A stretch of 64,000 nucleotides of DNA, taken from the NCBI RefSeq assembly GCF_029360725.1, contig NZ_JARKMY010000015.1, positions 1 to 64,000 on the forward strand, in the 5' to 3' direction. The position numbers and the translations under genes are program-made. A model generated the notes under the pieces. It was given only the letters and a program-made list of their open reading frames with translations. It was not told the origin of the DNA and ran no database searches. Shown here in pieces: positions 19,264 to 27,795 of this stretch. The stretch is from Chryseolinea sp. H1M3-3 (GTDB lineage Bacteria > Bacteroidota > Bacteroidia > Cytophagales > Cyclobacteriaceae). Positions within the stretch are counted from its first letter, which is position 1; each line of letters starts with the position of its first letter.

Positions 19264-20667
19264 ATGAAGAATAACCAGTTGCCTAAGCTGAAAGCAGGAT
19301 ATGTTTCGTTTGGAACCATGTTCTATGAACCCGCGAATCTCATAAAAATCAGCGCAAATGCCGAGAAACAACTTGAGGCTGCCGGGATAGAACTTGTAAA
19401 AACGGCGCCGGTTTTCGGTGAAACAGTCGAGCCCGAACGTGCCATCGGGGAATTGAAAGCCAAGCCATGGGACTTTTTGATTATTAACATCATCAACTGG
19501 ATAGATACACGCGGGGTGTTTGCAGTGCTTCATGAATTTCGACATGAGCCAATGATACTATACAGCTTCGGCGGATTCACCGACGAACATGGAACTTTAA
19601 TTTCCCCCGCGGCAGGCGCCGGTTCCACTTCACTCCGGCTTCCTATGCAACTCATGAAACTGAAGTTTAAATATCTCTTTAATGCGCCCGATTCTCCTAT
19701 GAATATCGACGGCATAATTAAATTCGGAAAAGCAGCGCAAGTGATGAAAGCCTTACGGAAGGCACGATTAGGAATGGTTGGCTTTAATGATATGGGTCTT
19801 TATTCAACCGGGTATAATCCGACGCGTCTGAGAAATGATTTAGGTGTGGAAGTTGAAAGTGTAGATATGCTCCAGCTGCAAAAAAAAATGGTTAGCCTGG
19901 ACGACGGCGATGTCACATCTGCAATTCAGGAAATCACTAAAAATTGGGAGTACCCTCACGGCAAACCTAAAGGCGAAGTTATTGAAAAAGCCATTCGCAT
20001 GGGCCTTGCAACGATACGGATATGCGAGGAGAAGAATTTCAATGCTTTCTCCTATAAATGTGTTGAAGGGATTGATTCAGAAATGGGCCTTACGCACGCG
20101 ATACCCGCGTCCATTGTTAACTCGGCAGGATACCCCTATGTAGATGAAAATGATTTGGGAAATCTCACAGCCGAGTTAATGTTACGCTGGCTCAGTGGAA
20201 ATCAAACCATGTTTATTGAACATTATGAACATCATCCGGAGTGGATTTTATTGGGTGAGGATGGCTACTGTCCCTGGGATTTTATTGACGGTAACCCACA
20301 AATCAAACCTGTATCAACGGTGCTCCTGGACGGCCTGGTACAATGTTCGAATCTAAAAAAAGGACGCATGACGTTGGCCAGTCTGGCGGAAACTAATGAG
20401 GGTTATCAAATGCATATTATAACAGGTGAAGGACGGGAACGCCCTGAATGGGTTGAGATGGGCGTTCCGCTTCCTTCCTGGCCAAGCGTGAAGTTATTTA
20501 CTGATGTTCCTGTGCAACGGATTCTAAACAATGTTCAATCTCAACACCTTGCCATGACCTATGGAAGTTATGTTGAGGAGTTGAAGAACTTGTGTTACCT
20601 GTTGGATATTAAAGTAATGGACGATTCCGAAGTAGTTGCAACGACATCGCTGCCGCAAAAAGGTTAA
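19264..20667 (+). CDS. L-fucose/L-arabinose isomerase superfamily protein
   Basis: A 467-residue protein of the FucI/AraA fold. Family traits are the N-terminal Rossmann-like start (KLKAGYVSFGTMFYEP) and the central segment YKCVEGIDSEMG. The helix ENDLGNLTAELMLRWLSG matches the metal-site region of fucose isomerases, and the C-terminal QHLAMTYGSY supplies the conserved His. It starts 11 bases after the aminotransferase gene. The family contains real aldose-ketose isomerases and diverged paralogs of unknown activity, so I call the fold and not the substrate. With the FGGY kinase and aldolases it completes an isomerase-kinase-aldolase set. Confidence 0.8.
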   Translation: MKNNQLPKLKAGYVSFGTMFYEPANLIKISANAEKQLEAAGIELVKTAPVFGETVEPERAIGELKAKPWDFLIINIINWIDTRGVFAVLHEFRHEPMILYSFGGFTDEHGTLISPAAGAGSTSLRLPMQLMKLKFKYLFNAPDSPMNIDGIIKFGKAAQVMKALRKARLGMVGFNDMGLYSTGYNPTRLRNDLGVEVESVDMLQLQKKMVSLDDGDVTSAIQEITKNWEYPHGKPKGEVIEKAIRMGLATIRICEEKNFNAFSYKCVEGIDSEMGLTHAIPASIVNSAGYPYVDENDLGNLTAELMLRWLSGNQTMFIEHYEHHPEWILLGEDGYCPWDFIDGNPQIKPVSTVLLDGLVQCSNLKKGRMTLASLAETNEGYQMHIITGEGRERPEWVEMGVPLPSWPSVKLFTDVPVQRILNNVQSQHLAMTYGSYVEELKNLCYLLDIKVMDDSEVVATTSLPQKG

Positions 20668-20726
20668 TGCGTTCGTGATAAAAAAAGTTGTCGAAGTTTA
20701 AGATTTTCAAGAACCGGTTTTTTACA

Positions 20727-21551
20727 ATGAAGCAATTCAGACTTAATCGACTTTTCAATCCCATTTCAGGCAAATGTTTTGATGTCGCAATTGACCATGG
20801 CTTCTTTGGCGAAAGCTCCTTTCTTCAAGGTATTGAAAACATTGAAGAGGCGATCGATATTGTAGTGGCGGCAAACCCCGACGCTATTCAACTCACGGTC
20901 GGGCAGGCCCACTATCTCCAATCAATAAAAGGGAAGCAAAAACCCTCCTTGGTGCTTCGTACGGACACTGCAAATGTTTACGGAAGCAAATTATTTCCGA
21001 CGTCGTACAGTCTGGTTATCGGCCATGCTGTTGAACAAGCCGTAAGGCTGGATGCGGCATGCATTTGTGTGAACTTGTTTCGAATTCCCGGAGCGCCTGA
21101 AGTAACAGAGTCATGTATCAGGAATATTCTTGCCCTCTTGCCAGAAAGTGAGCGGTATGGAATGCCGCTAATGGTTGAACCGCTGGTTTTCAAATCCAAT
21201 GAAGTAGCCGGTGGCTATACCGTTGACGGAGACTTATCCAAAATAATTCCGCTGGTGAGACAGGCTGTCGAGCTCGGTGCTGATATTATAAAAGCCGATC
21301 CGACGGATAACACCGAAGAATATTATAAGGTCGTCGAGATTGCCGGAAAAATTCCCGTGCTAGTCAGAGGGGGTGGGCGTGCCACGGATGAACAAATATT
21401 GCTACGTACACAACGCCTGATGGCTCAAGGTATTGCCGGGATAGTTTACGGTAGAAACATCATCCAGCATCCGAGTCCAGCGGCGATTACGAGAAAACTA
21501 ATGGAGATCGTCCATTTTAATGATCAGCTTACGAAAATTAATACACGATGA
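20727..21551 (+). CDS. DhnA/LsrF-type class I aldolase, copy 2
   Basis: A 274-residue paralog of the aldolase at 16150-16962, on the other arm of the same locus. It shares the LNRLF start, the AIDHG motif (Asp23-His24), Lys189 in ELGADIIKADPTDN as probable Schiff-base residue, and GIAGIVYGRNIIQHP as phosphate loop. ATG 20727 gives the family N-terminus; an earlier TTG at 20688 only adds unrelated residues. Its stop overlaps the start of the next gene (ATGA). Divergence between the copies, for example KADPTDN against KTFYTND after the Lys, suggests different substrates or sequential cleavages rather than redundancy. Confidence 0.83.
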   Translation: MKQFRLNRLFNPISGKCFDVAIDHGFFGESSFLQGIENIEEAIDIVVAANPDAIQLTVGQAHYLQSIKGKQKPSLVLRTDTANVYGSKLFPTSYSLVIGHAVEQAVRLDAACICVNLFRIPGAPEVTESCIRNILALLPESERYGMPLMVEPLVFKSNEVAGGYTVDGDLSKIIPLVRQAVELGADIIKADPTDNTEEYYKVVEIAGKIPVLVRGGGRATDEQILLRTQRLMAQGIAGIVYGRNIIQHPSPAAITRKLMEIVHFNDQLTKINTR

Positions 21552-23212
21552 AACGAATATTCTTAATGTTGGTATTGTGCAGTGCAGTGTACACGGTTTC
21601 CTCGCAGGACAAGAAACTTTCACTTGACTCATTAGGTGCTTACAAAATCATTAAAGATAAGTCCGGGAAGATTCTTCCGTGGTTTAAGCCTGAAGTACCT
21701 GGCGCTGCATACGCACATGTGTGTAAGCTCGCAAGCGAATTTATTAAGACGGGCACCCCGATTGAACCACGTACAGGTCTACCGTTGTACCTTGTTACAT
21801 GTTGTTTTGAAGGTCCTCACTTAAAGGGGCAGCAAGCTTTTGATGCTGGAAAAACCGGCGAAGACTGGATGCATAATCCCGCCATGACCTACGCAGGCAT
21901 GGTTCATAGCCTGGTAATGGGCTATCGTGTTTTCTCTGGGGATGAATCGTACGTTAAAATTGTGAAAGATATGCTCGACTATCAGTTGAAGCATGGCACC
22001 ACTGAGAAAGGCTGGATATGGCCTCAGGTTCCCTACGCAAGCAGCAATCCGTTCAACAAGGAATATTATGGCGCGACGCGTTGGGAGAACGATGGCATGC
22101 GTGGGGATGGACTTCATGGCATAGAGCCCGATAAAGTAGGTGAACTTGGATATGCCTATTTGCTTTTTTATGAAGTTACAATGGACACGACATACCTAAA
22201 TGCAGCAATACATTGTGCTGACGCATTGGCAACAAATATTCGCGACATTGAAAAAATAGATGCTGGTGAACCTATCACCGATAAATCACCGTGGCCCTTC
22301 CGGATCAATGCAAGGAATGGAAAAATCATTGATGAGTTCTGCTCAAATGTAGTTGAACCTGCTAAGTTGTTTGAGGAATTACTTCGCATCCGCCCTACCA
22401 TTGCAGTTACGAACGAACAAGTCAAGTCATGGACGAGGGCGAGGGATATGGCCTGGCACTGGCTGTATTCTAAAGGCGGCCCCATGAAAACTTATATCTG
22501 GAACGCCTACTTCGAAGATGTTCCCAGTGATCCCCGGCAAGCCAACAGAAATCAGGTTACGCCAATGGAAACAGCGCGCCACATCTTGCGCAATCCCCAT
22601 CTTGATGCCGACATTGACAGGACAATTCCTGCGCTGCTCCATTGGGTAGAATCAGCATTTGGAACGGAAGGTATGGATGCCATTAAAGAACAAACCTGGT
22701 GTTATGAACCGATGGGAAGTCATACGGCAAGGTTTGCAAGTATTTGCGCGCTCTGGTACGAACGCACTGGTGATGTAAGGTTCAAAGAAAAGGCATATCG
22801 GTATTTTAACAATGCAACCTACAGCACAGATCAGAACGGCGTTGTGCGTGTAGGTCCCACGTGGCCAAGCAGTTGGTTTAGCGACGGATACAGCGATTAC
22901 ATCCGCCATTTCTTAGACGGTTATGCAGCCGTGCCGGAATGGGTGCCGTTAGATCAGGATCACGTTCTTCGTTCTTCATCTGCCATCCAAAAAATTAGCT
23001 ATTCCAACAGTTCGATACAAATGAAAACGCATGACAACAAAGGTCACCTAACCGTCCGGATGAATGCTAAACCAAAGTCGATCTCCATCGGAAATAATAA
23101 GCTGGTCGAGAAAAAAACGTCCGACAATGCGTGGTCATGGACCGCTATGGAAAAAGGCGGACTATTGAAAATCAATTATTCAAATGGAAACGAGATCACG
23201 GTCTCAAAATGA
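21548..23212 (+). CDS. secreted protein, probable (alpha/alpha)-toroid carbohydrate-active enzyme
   Basis: A 554-residue exported protein with signal peptide (MKRIFLMLVLCSAVYTVSSQ). The body is rich in aromatic and helical segments of the kind found in (alpha/alpha)6 toroid enzymes such as glycoside hydrolases and N-acylglucosamine epimerases: WMHNPAMTYAGMVHSLVMGY, RWENDGMRGDGLHGIEPDKV, and a late WCYEPMGSHTARFASICALW. A small beta-rich tail (about 480-554) follows. I do not recognise a named family from motifs alone, and I cannot point to catalytic residues. It is translationally coupled to the second aldolase gene and precedes the dimethylformamidase-like lipoprotein, so it probably acts on the imported glycoside in the periplasm. 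Confidence 0.6.
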   Translation: MKRIFLMLVLCSAVYTVSSQDKKLSLDSLGAYKIIKDKSGKILPWFKPEVPGAAYAHVCKLASEFIKTGTPIEPRTGLPLYLVTCCFEGPHLKGQQAFDAGKTGEDWMHNPAMTYAGMVHSLVMGYRVFSGDESYVKIVKDMLDYQLKHGTTEKGWIWPQVPYASSNPFNKEYYGATRWENDGMRGDGLHGIEPDKVGELGYAYLLFYEVTMDTTYLNAAIHCADALATNIRDIEKIDAGEPITDKSPWPFRINARNGKIIDEFCSNVVEPAKLFEELLRIRPTIAVTNEQVKSWTRARDMAWHWLYSKGGPMKTYIWNAYFEDVPSDPRQANRNQVTPMETARHILRNPHLDADIDRTIPALLHWVESAFGTEGMDAIKEQTWCYEPMGSHTARFASICALWYERTGDVRFKEKAYRYFNNATYSTDQNGVVRVGPTWPSSWFSDGYSDYIRHFLDGYAAVPEWVPLDQDHVLRSSSAIQKISYSNSSIQMKTHDNKGHLTVRMNAKPKSISIGNNKLVEKKTSDNAWSWTAMEKGGLLKINYSNGNEITVSK

Positions 23213-23269
23213 GTTGAATGATATCGTCCTTGATACATAACAATCGATATTCATTTAACTAATGATAAA

Positions 23270-24799
23270 ATGAAAACCTCTCTGCTCCTCTTCATTTTAA
23301 TAAGCGTGCTATTCTTTCAATGCAAAACCAATGATCAAAAAGCTGTGCCTACGCCAACAGAAAATAGGATTGTTCGGGAAAACAAACTTGAAGGTACAAC
23401 TTCATGGCTGATCAACGTGCCTGAAAAACATTGCGACTATCCTGACCATCAATATTGCAGGCGCCCTGAAGTGGAAGCGTTTTGTTCAAAGGCAAGCTAC
23501 CAGACGGGTGATACGCTGCATATTTTTGTCAGTACCAATCCGGCAGCTTCTTACAACATTGAAATATATAGAATGGGCTATTACGGCGGCAACGGCGGAC
23601 GATTAATGAAATCGTCGGAGACCCTGCAGGGCAAACCACAAGTCGTTCCAACGGCCGGGAAAAATAATCTTGTGGAATGCAAATGGGATACTGCCTATTC
23701 CATGGCTATTCCAAAAGAATGGGTCAGTGGTGTTTACCTCGGAAAACTTACAACACAAAATAATGATCAATCTTACGTCATCTTCATATTAAAAGACCAA
23801 CGTGACGCTGACGTTATATTTCAATGTTCTGATATGACATGGCAAGCGTACAATCGATATCCCTACTGGCACTCCATGTATGACGAAGGGCAAAAGGCTT
23901 GGGTTAACACCAATGGCGCACGCATAAGTTTTGATAGGCCATATTCGTTGTATATAAACGCCCTGCCTATGGATTTCGCCCCGTTATCAAATGGATCGGG
24001 GGAATTTCTGTTGTGGGAATTTCCGCTTGCGTTCTGGCTGGAGAAAGAAGGTTACGACGTAACTTATATTTCAAACACCGATACGCATGCAGATCCCAAC
24101 GGGCTCCTGAGAGGAAAAGCATTTCTATCGGTGGGCCATGATGAATATTGGACACCCACGATGGTTAAGAATGTTAGCCACGCACGTGATGAAGGCGTCA
24201 ATTTGCTTTTTCTATGCGGAAATTCGGTGGATGGATCAGTTTACCTGGACAAATCCTGGGACGGTCGTCCCAACAGAATAACGGGTCGCCTACCCGAAAG
24301 AGAACTTCCCGATGAGGAGGAACTAATGGGTTCATCATCTTACGGTGTCGGGTATGGTGACATTGTTTGGAAAAGCACGCATCACTGGATGTTTCAGGGA
24401 ACAAACCTTAAAGATGGTGATGTTACTAAGGAATTGGTAGGTTGGGAATATCATGGCTATCCGTTAAAAAAGGATACAAGTCTTGTAGTATTGGGTACTT
24501 GTGATATACAGCCAAACAAATTCGCCAACGATAATCCGCCTGCACACGCCGTCACGATTTACACCGCCGCTAAGGGTAATTTTGTTTTCAATGCAGGTAC
24601 ATGCTTTTGGAATTTACCACTGTCCACACCTCCAGGTTTCCAGACCCCTGTTAACAACCAAGGCGATCTCGGAAAAAAAGTTGTAAATTATGTGAAAGAC
24701 GATCCGAAGATTCAAAGAATCACCAAGAATTTATTAGACAGAGCAATTGGTGGGGCATCTACAAGCAACAGCCGACGAGGCGATACGACGGGCGATTGA
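23270..24799 (+). CDS. lipoprotein with N,N-dimethylformamidase beta-subunit-like domain
   Basis: A 509-residue lipoprotein (LISVLFFQC, Cys18). After a short linker it matches the domain first named from the large subunit of N,N-dimethylformamidase: TGDTLHIFVSTNP, YNIEIYRMGYYGGNGGRLM, ISFDRPYSLY, LAFWLEKEGYDVTYISNTDT, and FLSVGHDEYWTP with NLLFLCGNS. Proteins with this domain are widespread, and few have a tested activity. An amidase or deformylase role on an N-acyl sugar would fit the aminotransferase in the operon, but that is inference. It is the last gene of the rightward arm and ends seven bases from the convergent gene at 24807. Confidence 0.72.
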   Translation: MKTSLLLFILISVLFFQCKTNDQKAVPTPTENRIVRENKLEGTTSWLINVPEKHCDYPDHQYCRRPEVEAFCSKASYQTGDTLHIFVSTNPAASYNIEIYRMGYYGGNGGRLMKSSETLQGKPQVVPTAGKNNLVECKWDTAYSMAIPKEWVSGVYLGKLTTQNNDQSYVIFILKDQRDADVIFQCSDMTWQAYNRYPYWHSMYDEGQKAWVNTNGARISFDRPYSLYINALPMDFAPLSNGSGEFLLWEFPLAFWLEKEGYDVTYISNTDTHADPNGLLRGKAFLSVGHDEYWTPTMVKNVSHARDEGVNLLFLCGNSVDGSVYLDKSWDGRPNRITGRLPERELPDEEELMGSSSYGVGYGDIVWKSTHHWMFQGTNLKDGDVTKELVGWEYHGYPLKKDTSLVVLGTCDIQPNKFANDNPPAHAVTIYTAAKGNFVFNAGTCFWNLPLSTPPGFQTPVNNQGDLGKKVVNYVKDDPKIQRITKNLLDRAIGGASTSNSRRGDTTGD

Positions 24800-24806
24800 T
24801 GAAAAA

Positions 24807-25727
24807 CTATTCTATTCCTAATCGTTCTTTTAATTCTACCGGCCACTTTATCGTGACGTATCCTTTTTCAGCTTTTTCTTTTGGAAACAAATCGAATTTG
24901 CCATCGTGATACCAATAAAAGTTCATGGTGATGTTGCCGGGGTCTTCTGCATAGAACTTTTTCGTTACGTCAGAGAGTGCACCAATTACATCCAGTACCT
25001 CATCGTTTTCAATGGGATGTACAAATGCGGAACCTTTTGTGGGAATAGCGACGATACTCCCATGGGTGCCAATACTGAATCCAGCATTTTTTTCCAGTTC
25101 AACGATGTAGCTTGCAGAAAAATCGCCGCTAAAAAATGTAAACATGTTGTATTGATTTTGAAACAACTCTTCGTTTACTTCGATGGTCTCTACTGACACA
25201 TTGCTTAACGCGATCTCAAATAATTCTTCCTCCGACTTATTCCAATCTTTAATGTTCTCACGCTTGATAAAATGAAATTGCTCGCTAAAATCAAGAATCA
25301 GAAACGTATACGTCTCGGGCAGATCCATCCGATGTACATAATCGCTAATCTTGATCTTTGGAAAGGTGTCTGATGATTTTAAATACACTTTCAGAAATTG
25401 CGCCGCATATTCAAAATCACTGTATAGGTATTCCTTAGCAAAAGGTATCACCTGATTTTTGTCAAGATGTTCATTGACGAGGCGATCCCAATCGGCCTTG
25501 TCGTTTTTTGCCAGGACACGAACCAGGTTATCCAAGTAATAATGTCTTGGCTGGTTGCCAAGATCTACGACAATTTCGCCTTCGTTAATTTCCAATATTT
25601 TCTGACCCGCATTATCAAGATACTTTTTATACAATTCAACAATGAAGTTGTATCCTTTTTGGTCAACCAGTCCAGCGTAGCTTGACGGCAATGGTAATAA
25701 CTTTGCTTTTTTGAATAGGTTAAACAT
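24807..25727 (-). CDS. conserved hypothetical cytoplasmic protein
   Basis: A 306-residue protein that I do not recognise with certainty. It has no signal peptide or membrane helix and is rich in acidic and aromatic residues. The segments FLILDFSEQFHFIKRENIKDWNKS and AFVHPIENDEVLDVIGALSD give the general look of the DUF1444 group, but I cannot confirm that. The C-terminal part (MNFYWYHDGKFDLFPKEKAE) is probably a beta-sheet ending. It is monocistronic and convergent with the sugar locus. No function is proposed. Confidence 0.6.
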   Translation of the reverse strand: MFNLFKKAKLLPLPSSYAGLVDQKGYNFIVELYKKYLDNAGQKILEINEGEIVVDLGNQPRHYYLDNLVRVLAKNDKADWDRLVNEHLDKNQVIPFAKEYLYSDFEYAAQFLKVYLKSSDTFPKIKISDYVHRMDLPETYTFLILDFSEQFHFIKRENIKDWNKSEEELFEIALSNVSVETIEVNEELFQNQYNMFTFFSGDFSASYIVELEKNAGFSIGTHGSIVAIPTKGSAFVHPIENDEVLDVIGALSDVTKKFYAEDPGNITMNFYWYHDGKFDLFPKEKAEKGYVTIKWPVELKERLGIE

Positions 25728-26284
25728 TTTTAGTTTAATGCAAGGTCAAGTAAAATGAAAGTAACAAGGATGACGGAGGAGATACACGCAGACGCAACAT
25801 TTCCACCGTTCGCTCAAGTCCGGAGACAGCCTTTTGTAATTTGAAAGATACCTCCACTAAAAATTCCACAAGTAAACCAATCCGGTCATTTAATACGGAA
25901 GTCAGATTGATCCTGATTTGGTCAAAATACTCAGACGCAGAGATCGCAATAATTAGATCTCCTCAAGGCGTTCGACCAAGGCTATGAGGCTAAGCAGTTG
26001 GAATACGGCCAAACGATTGGAATTTAAGCGAATCAATTAGCAACCTCAATAATGTTCGGTTACGAGAGTCGATTTGGAAGTCGGTAGGCGCGTGAAGTAA
26101 TTTTTGTTGTGCAATTGCAATTTCAGGAAAAATAGAGGTATCAGTTCTAGATTTTTTTACGGAAAAAACCACCCTAAAAAGCTAGAGCAAGGGCGCACGG
26201 TGCACAATCGAATTGGAACGTTTTGTTTCAATGACCTTTTGAAACCGTTATCCCCATAAAAGATATGAGGATAACGATCAAATG
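25728..26284. other. 557-base intergenic region, possible decayed coding sequence
   Basis: No confident gene. On the minus strand 25735-25962 there is a stop-free run of 75 codons without a good start codon. It contains a coiled-coil-like stretch (LVEFLVEVSFKLQKAV then GLERTVEMLRLRV), which could be the end of a degraded gene. A 60-codon frame at 25990-26172 (minus) has no recognisable features. A terminator-like hairpin for the next gene lies at 26246-26276. Confidence 0.35.
26246..26276 (-). terminator. hairpin after the serine hydrolase gene
   Basis: CGTTATCCCCAT (26246-26257) pairs with ATGAGGATAACG (26265-26276), with one C-A mismatch and a seven-base loop. It sits nine bases beyond the stop codon of the leftward gene at 26285. 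The minus-strand sequence after the stem (GTTTCAAAAGG) is not a long U-run, so termination may be partial. Confidence 0.6.
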
Positions 26285-27583
26285 CTATTTTAATGAGACC
26301 GCTTTGGAATCCTGAGGACTATACGGTCCATATATCGCATCGCGGAATTTTTTATGAAGTTTGCCATCAAATGGTAATACCTGAACAAATAAGACCGCCG
26401 TTAGCTCATTCACCGGATCTACCCAAAATAAAGTACTTGCTGCACCATCCCAGAAGAACTCTCCTACGACGCCATTGTTTTCAGACGCAGTGGCGGGAGG
26501 ATGGAGACGTACAGCGAAGTCTATTCCAAATCCGACCTGGCCTTTGCTTGGCAGCCACATGCGTTCTTTAACACTGTCCGCCAAGTGATTCGTTGCCATC
26601 AATTTAACAGTTTCTGGTTTTAAAATCGTAGCATTGTCGAAGGTGCCTTCATTCACAAGCATGCGTGCAAAACGCATATAGTCATCTACGGTTGATGTTA
26701 AACCAAATCCACCCGGCTTCAACGGCCAATCTTTTGAATTAAACGCATTGGCATCTTCATCGGGTATTCGTGATAATTTCCCATCATCACCTTTTCTGTA
26801 CAATGCCGCAAATCTGGCTTTGTCGCTTTCCGGCACAACGTATCGTGTATTGGACATTTTAAGCGGATCAAAGATTGTTTCTTTAATGTATTGGTCGAAT
26901 GGTTTGCCAGACAAACGTTCCACTAAAAATGCCTGTACATCTACGGATGGGCCATACGCCCATTGCTCGCCTGGGTGAAACGCCAACGGGAGACTCGCCA
27001 GTTTTTTCGCCATTTCTGCCAGGGTATTTTCTTTGTTCATTGGGTCAGCCGCTTTTAACAAGGGTCCAAGGCCTGGCATTTCAGGGTTAGTTGCAAACCC
27101 AGCAGTGTGACGGGTAATATCGCGGATGGTAATTGGACGTTTCGCAGGCTCCAATATTAGCTTTCCGGAAGCATCAATTCCTTTAAACACTTTCATGTTA
27201 GCAAACTCAGGAGCATACTTTGCAAGCGAATCATCTAATTGGAAGGCCCCTTTTTCATACAGGGTCATCAATGCAACGCCCGTCACAGGTTTGGTCATCG
27301 AAAAAATTCTCGTCAGGGTGTTTCGGTCCATCGGAATATTTGATTCCCTGTCAGCATGACCAAAAGCGTTGAAATATACCTCCTTGTTTTTTTCAACAAT
27401 TAAAGCAGATACACCGGCAATTTTTCCTGAATCGACCAAGCTTTTCAGCGTTGCATCAATACGGGTTTTGGCCGAGTCGTTAACAACATAGGAAACACTT
27501 TCAGTACTCTCGACTGTCTTTGAAGGCTGGCATGCACCCACAAAAATAAGTGCACCGAGTAAAACATAAATGATTTTGTTCAT
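26285..27583 (-). CDS. serine hydrolase of the class C beta-lactamase family (lipoprotein)
   Basis: A 432-residue lipoprotein (GALIFVGAC, Cys18) with the penicillin-binding-protein-like transpeptidase fold. The SxxK nucleophile motif is SMTK (Ser95, Lys98) and the Tyr motif is likely WAYGPS. Other family segments are DSGKIAGVSALIVEKNKEVYF and RDITRHTAGF. Such proteins are usually esterases, D-amino-acid amidases or peptidases rather than antibiotic-hydrolysing enzymes; nothing here argues for resistance. It is monocistronic, with a hairpin right after it. Confidence 0.87.
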   Translation of the reverse strand: MNKIIYVLLGALIFVGACQPSKTVESTESVSYVVNDSAKTRIDATLKSLVDSGKIAGVSALIVEKNKEVYFNAFGHADRESNIPMDRNTLTRIFSMTKPVTGVALMTLYEKGAFQLDDSLAKYAPEFANMKVFKGIDASGKLILEPAKRPITIRDITRHTAGFATNPEMPGLGPLLKAADPMNKENTLAEMAKKLASLPLAFHPGEQWAYGPSVDVQAFLVERLSGKPFDQYIKETIFDPLKMSNTRYVVPESDKARFAALYRKGDDGKLSRIPDEDANAFNSKDWPLKPGGFGLTSTVDDYMRFARMLVNEGTFDNATILKPETVKLMATNHLADSVKERMWLPSKGQVGFGIDFAVRLHPPATASENNGVVGEFFWDGAASTLFWVDPVNELTAVLFVQVLPFDGKLHKKFRDAIYGPYSPQDSKAVSLK

Positions 27584-27795
27584 TGAATTTATTATAGGTT
27601 AATTGGTTTTGCTCGAACTCAGGGTGTGAATGCTAAGTCTCTTTTAAGTTAACAGGTTTATTAGCGAACTGAAAGAGGTTAAATTCTGGCAAATACAAAA
27701 GTCTATTATGAGAACAGGTAGGAAAGGCTTATGACCGGAGCGTAATATCAATTCGCATGTTTTTTCTTAATCAACTGATTTCTCCCTTGCACTGT

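Noticed and set aside
8031-24799. Sulfoquinovose (sulfo-EMP) pathway
   Set aside because: A DeoR regulator, class I aldolases and an epimerase-like fold fit loosely. But the kinase is FGGY rather than PfkB type, the toroid protein is exported, and no sulfolactaldehyde reductase is present.
26285-27583. Antibiotic-resistance beta-lactamase
   Set aside because: The SxxK motif is present, but the protein is a typical lipoprotein esterase-like family member with WAYGPS in place of a clear YxN, and there is no resistance-gene context.
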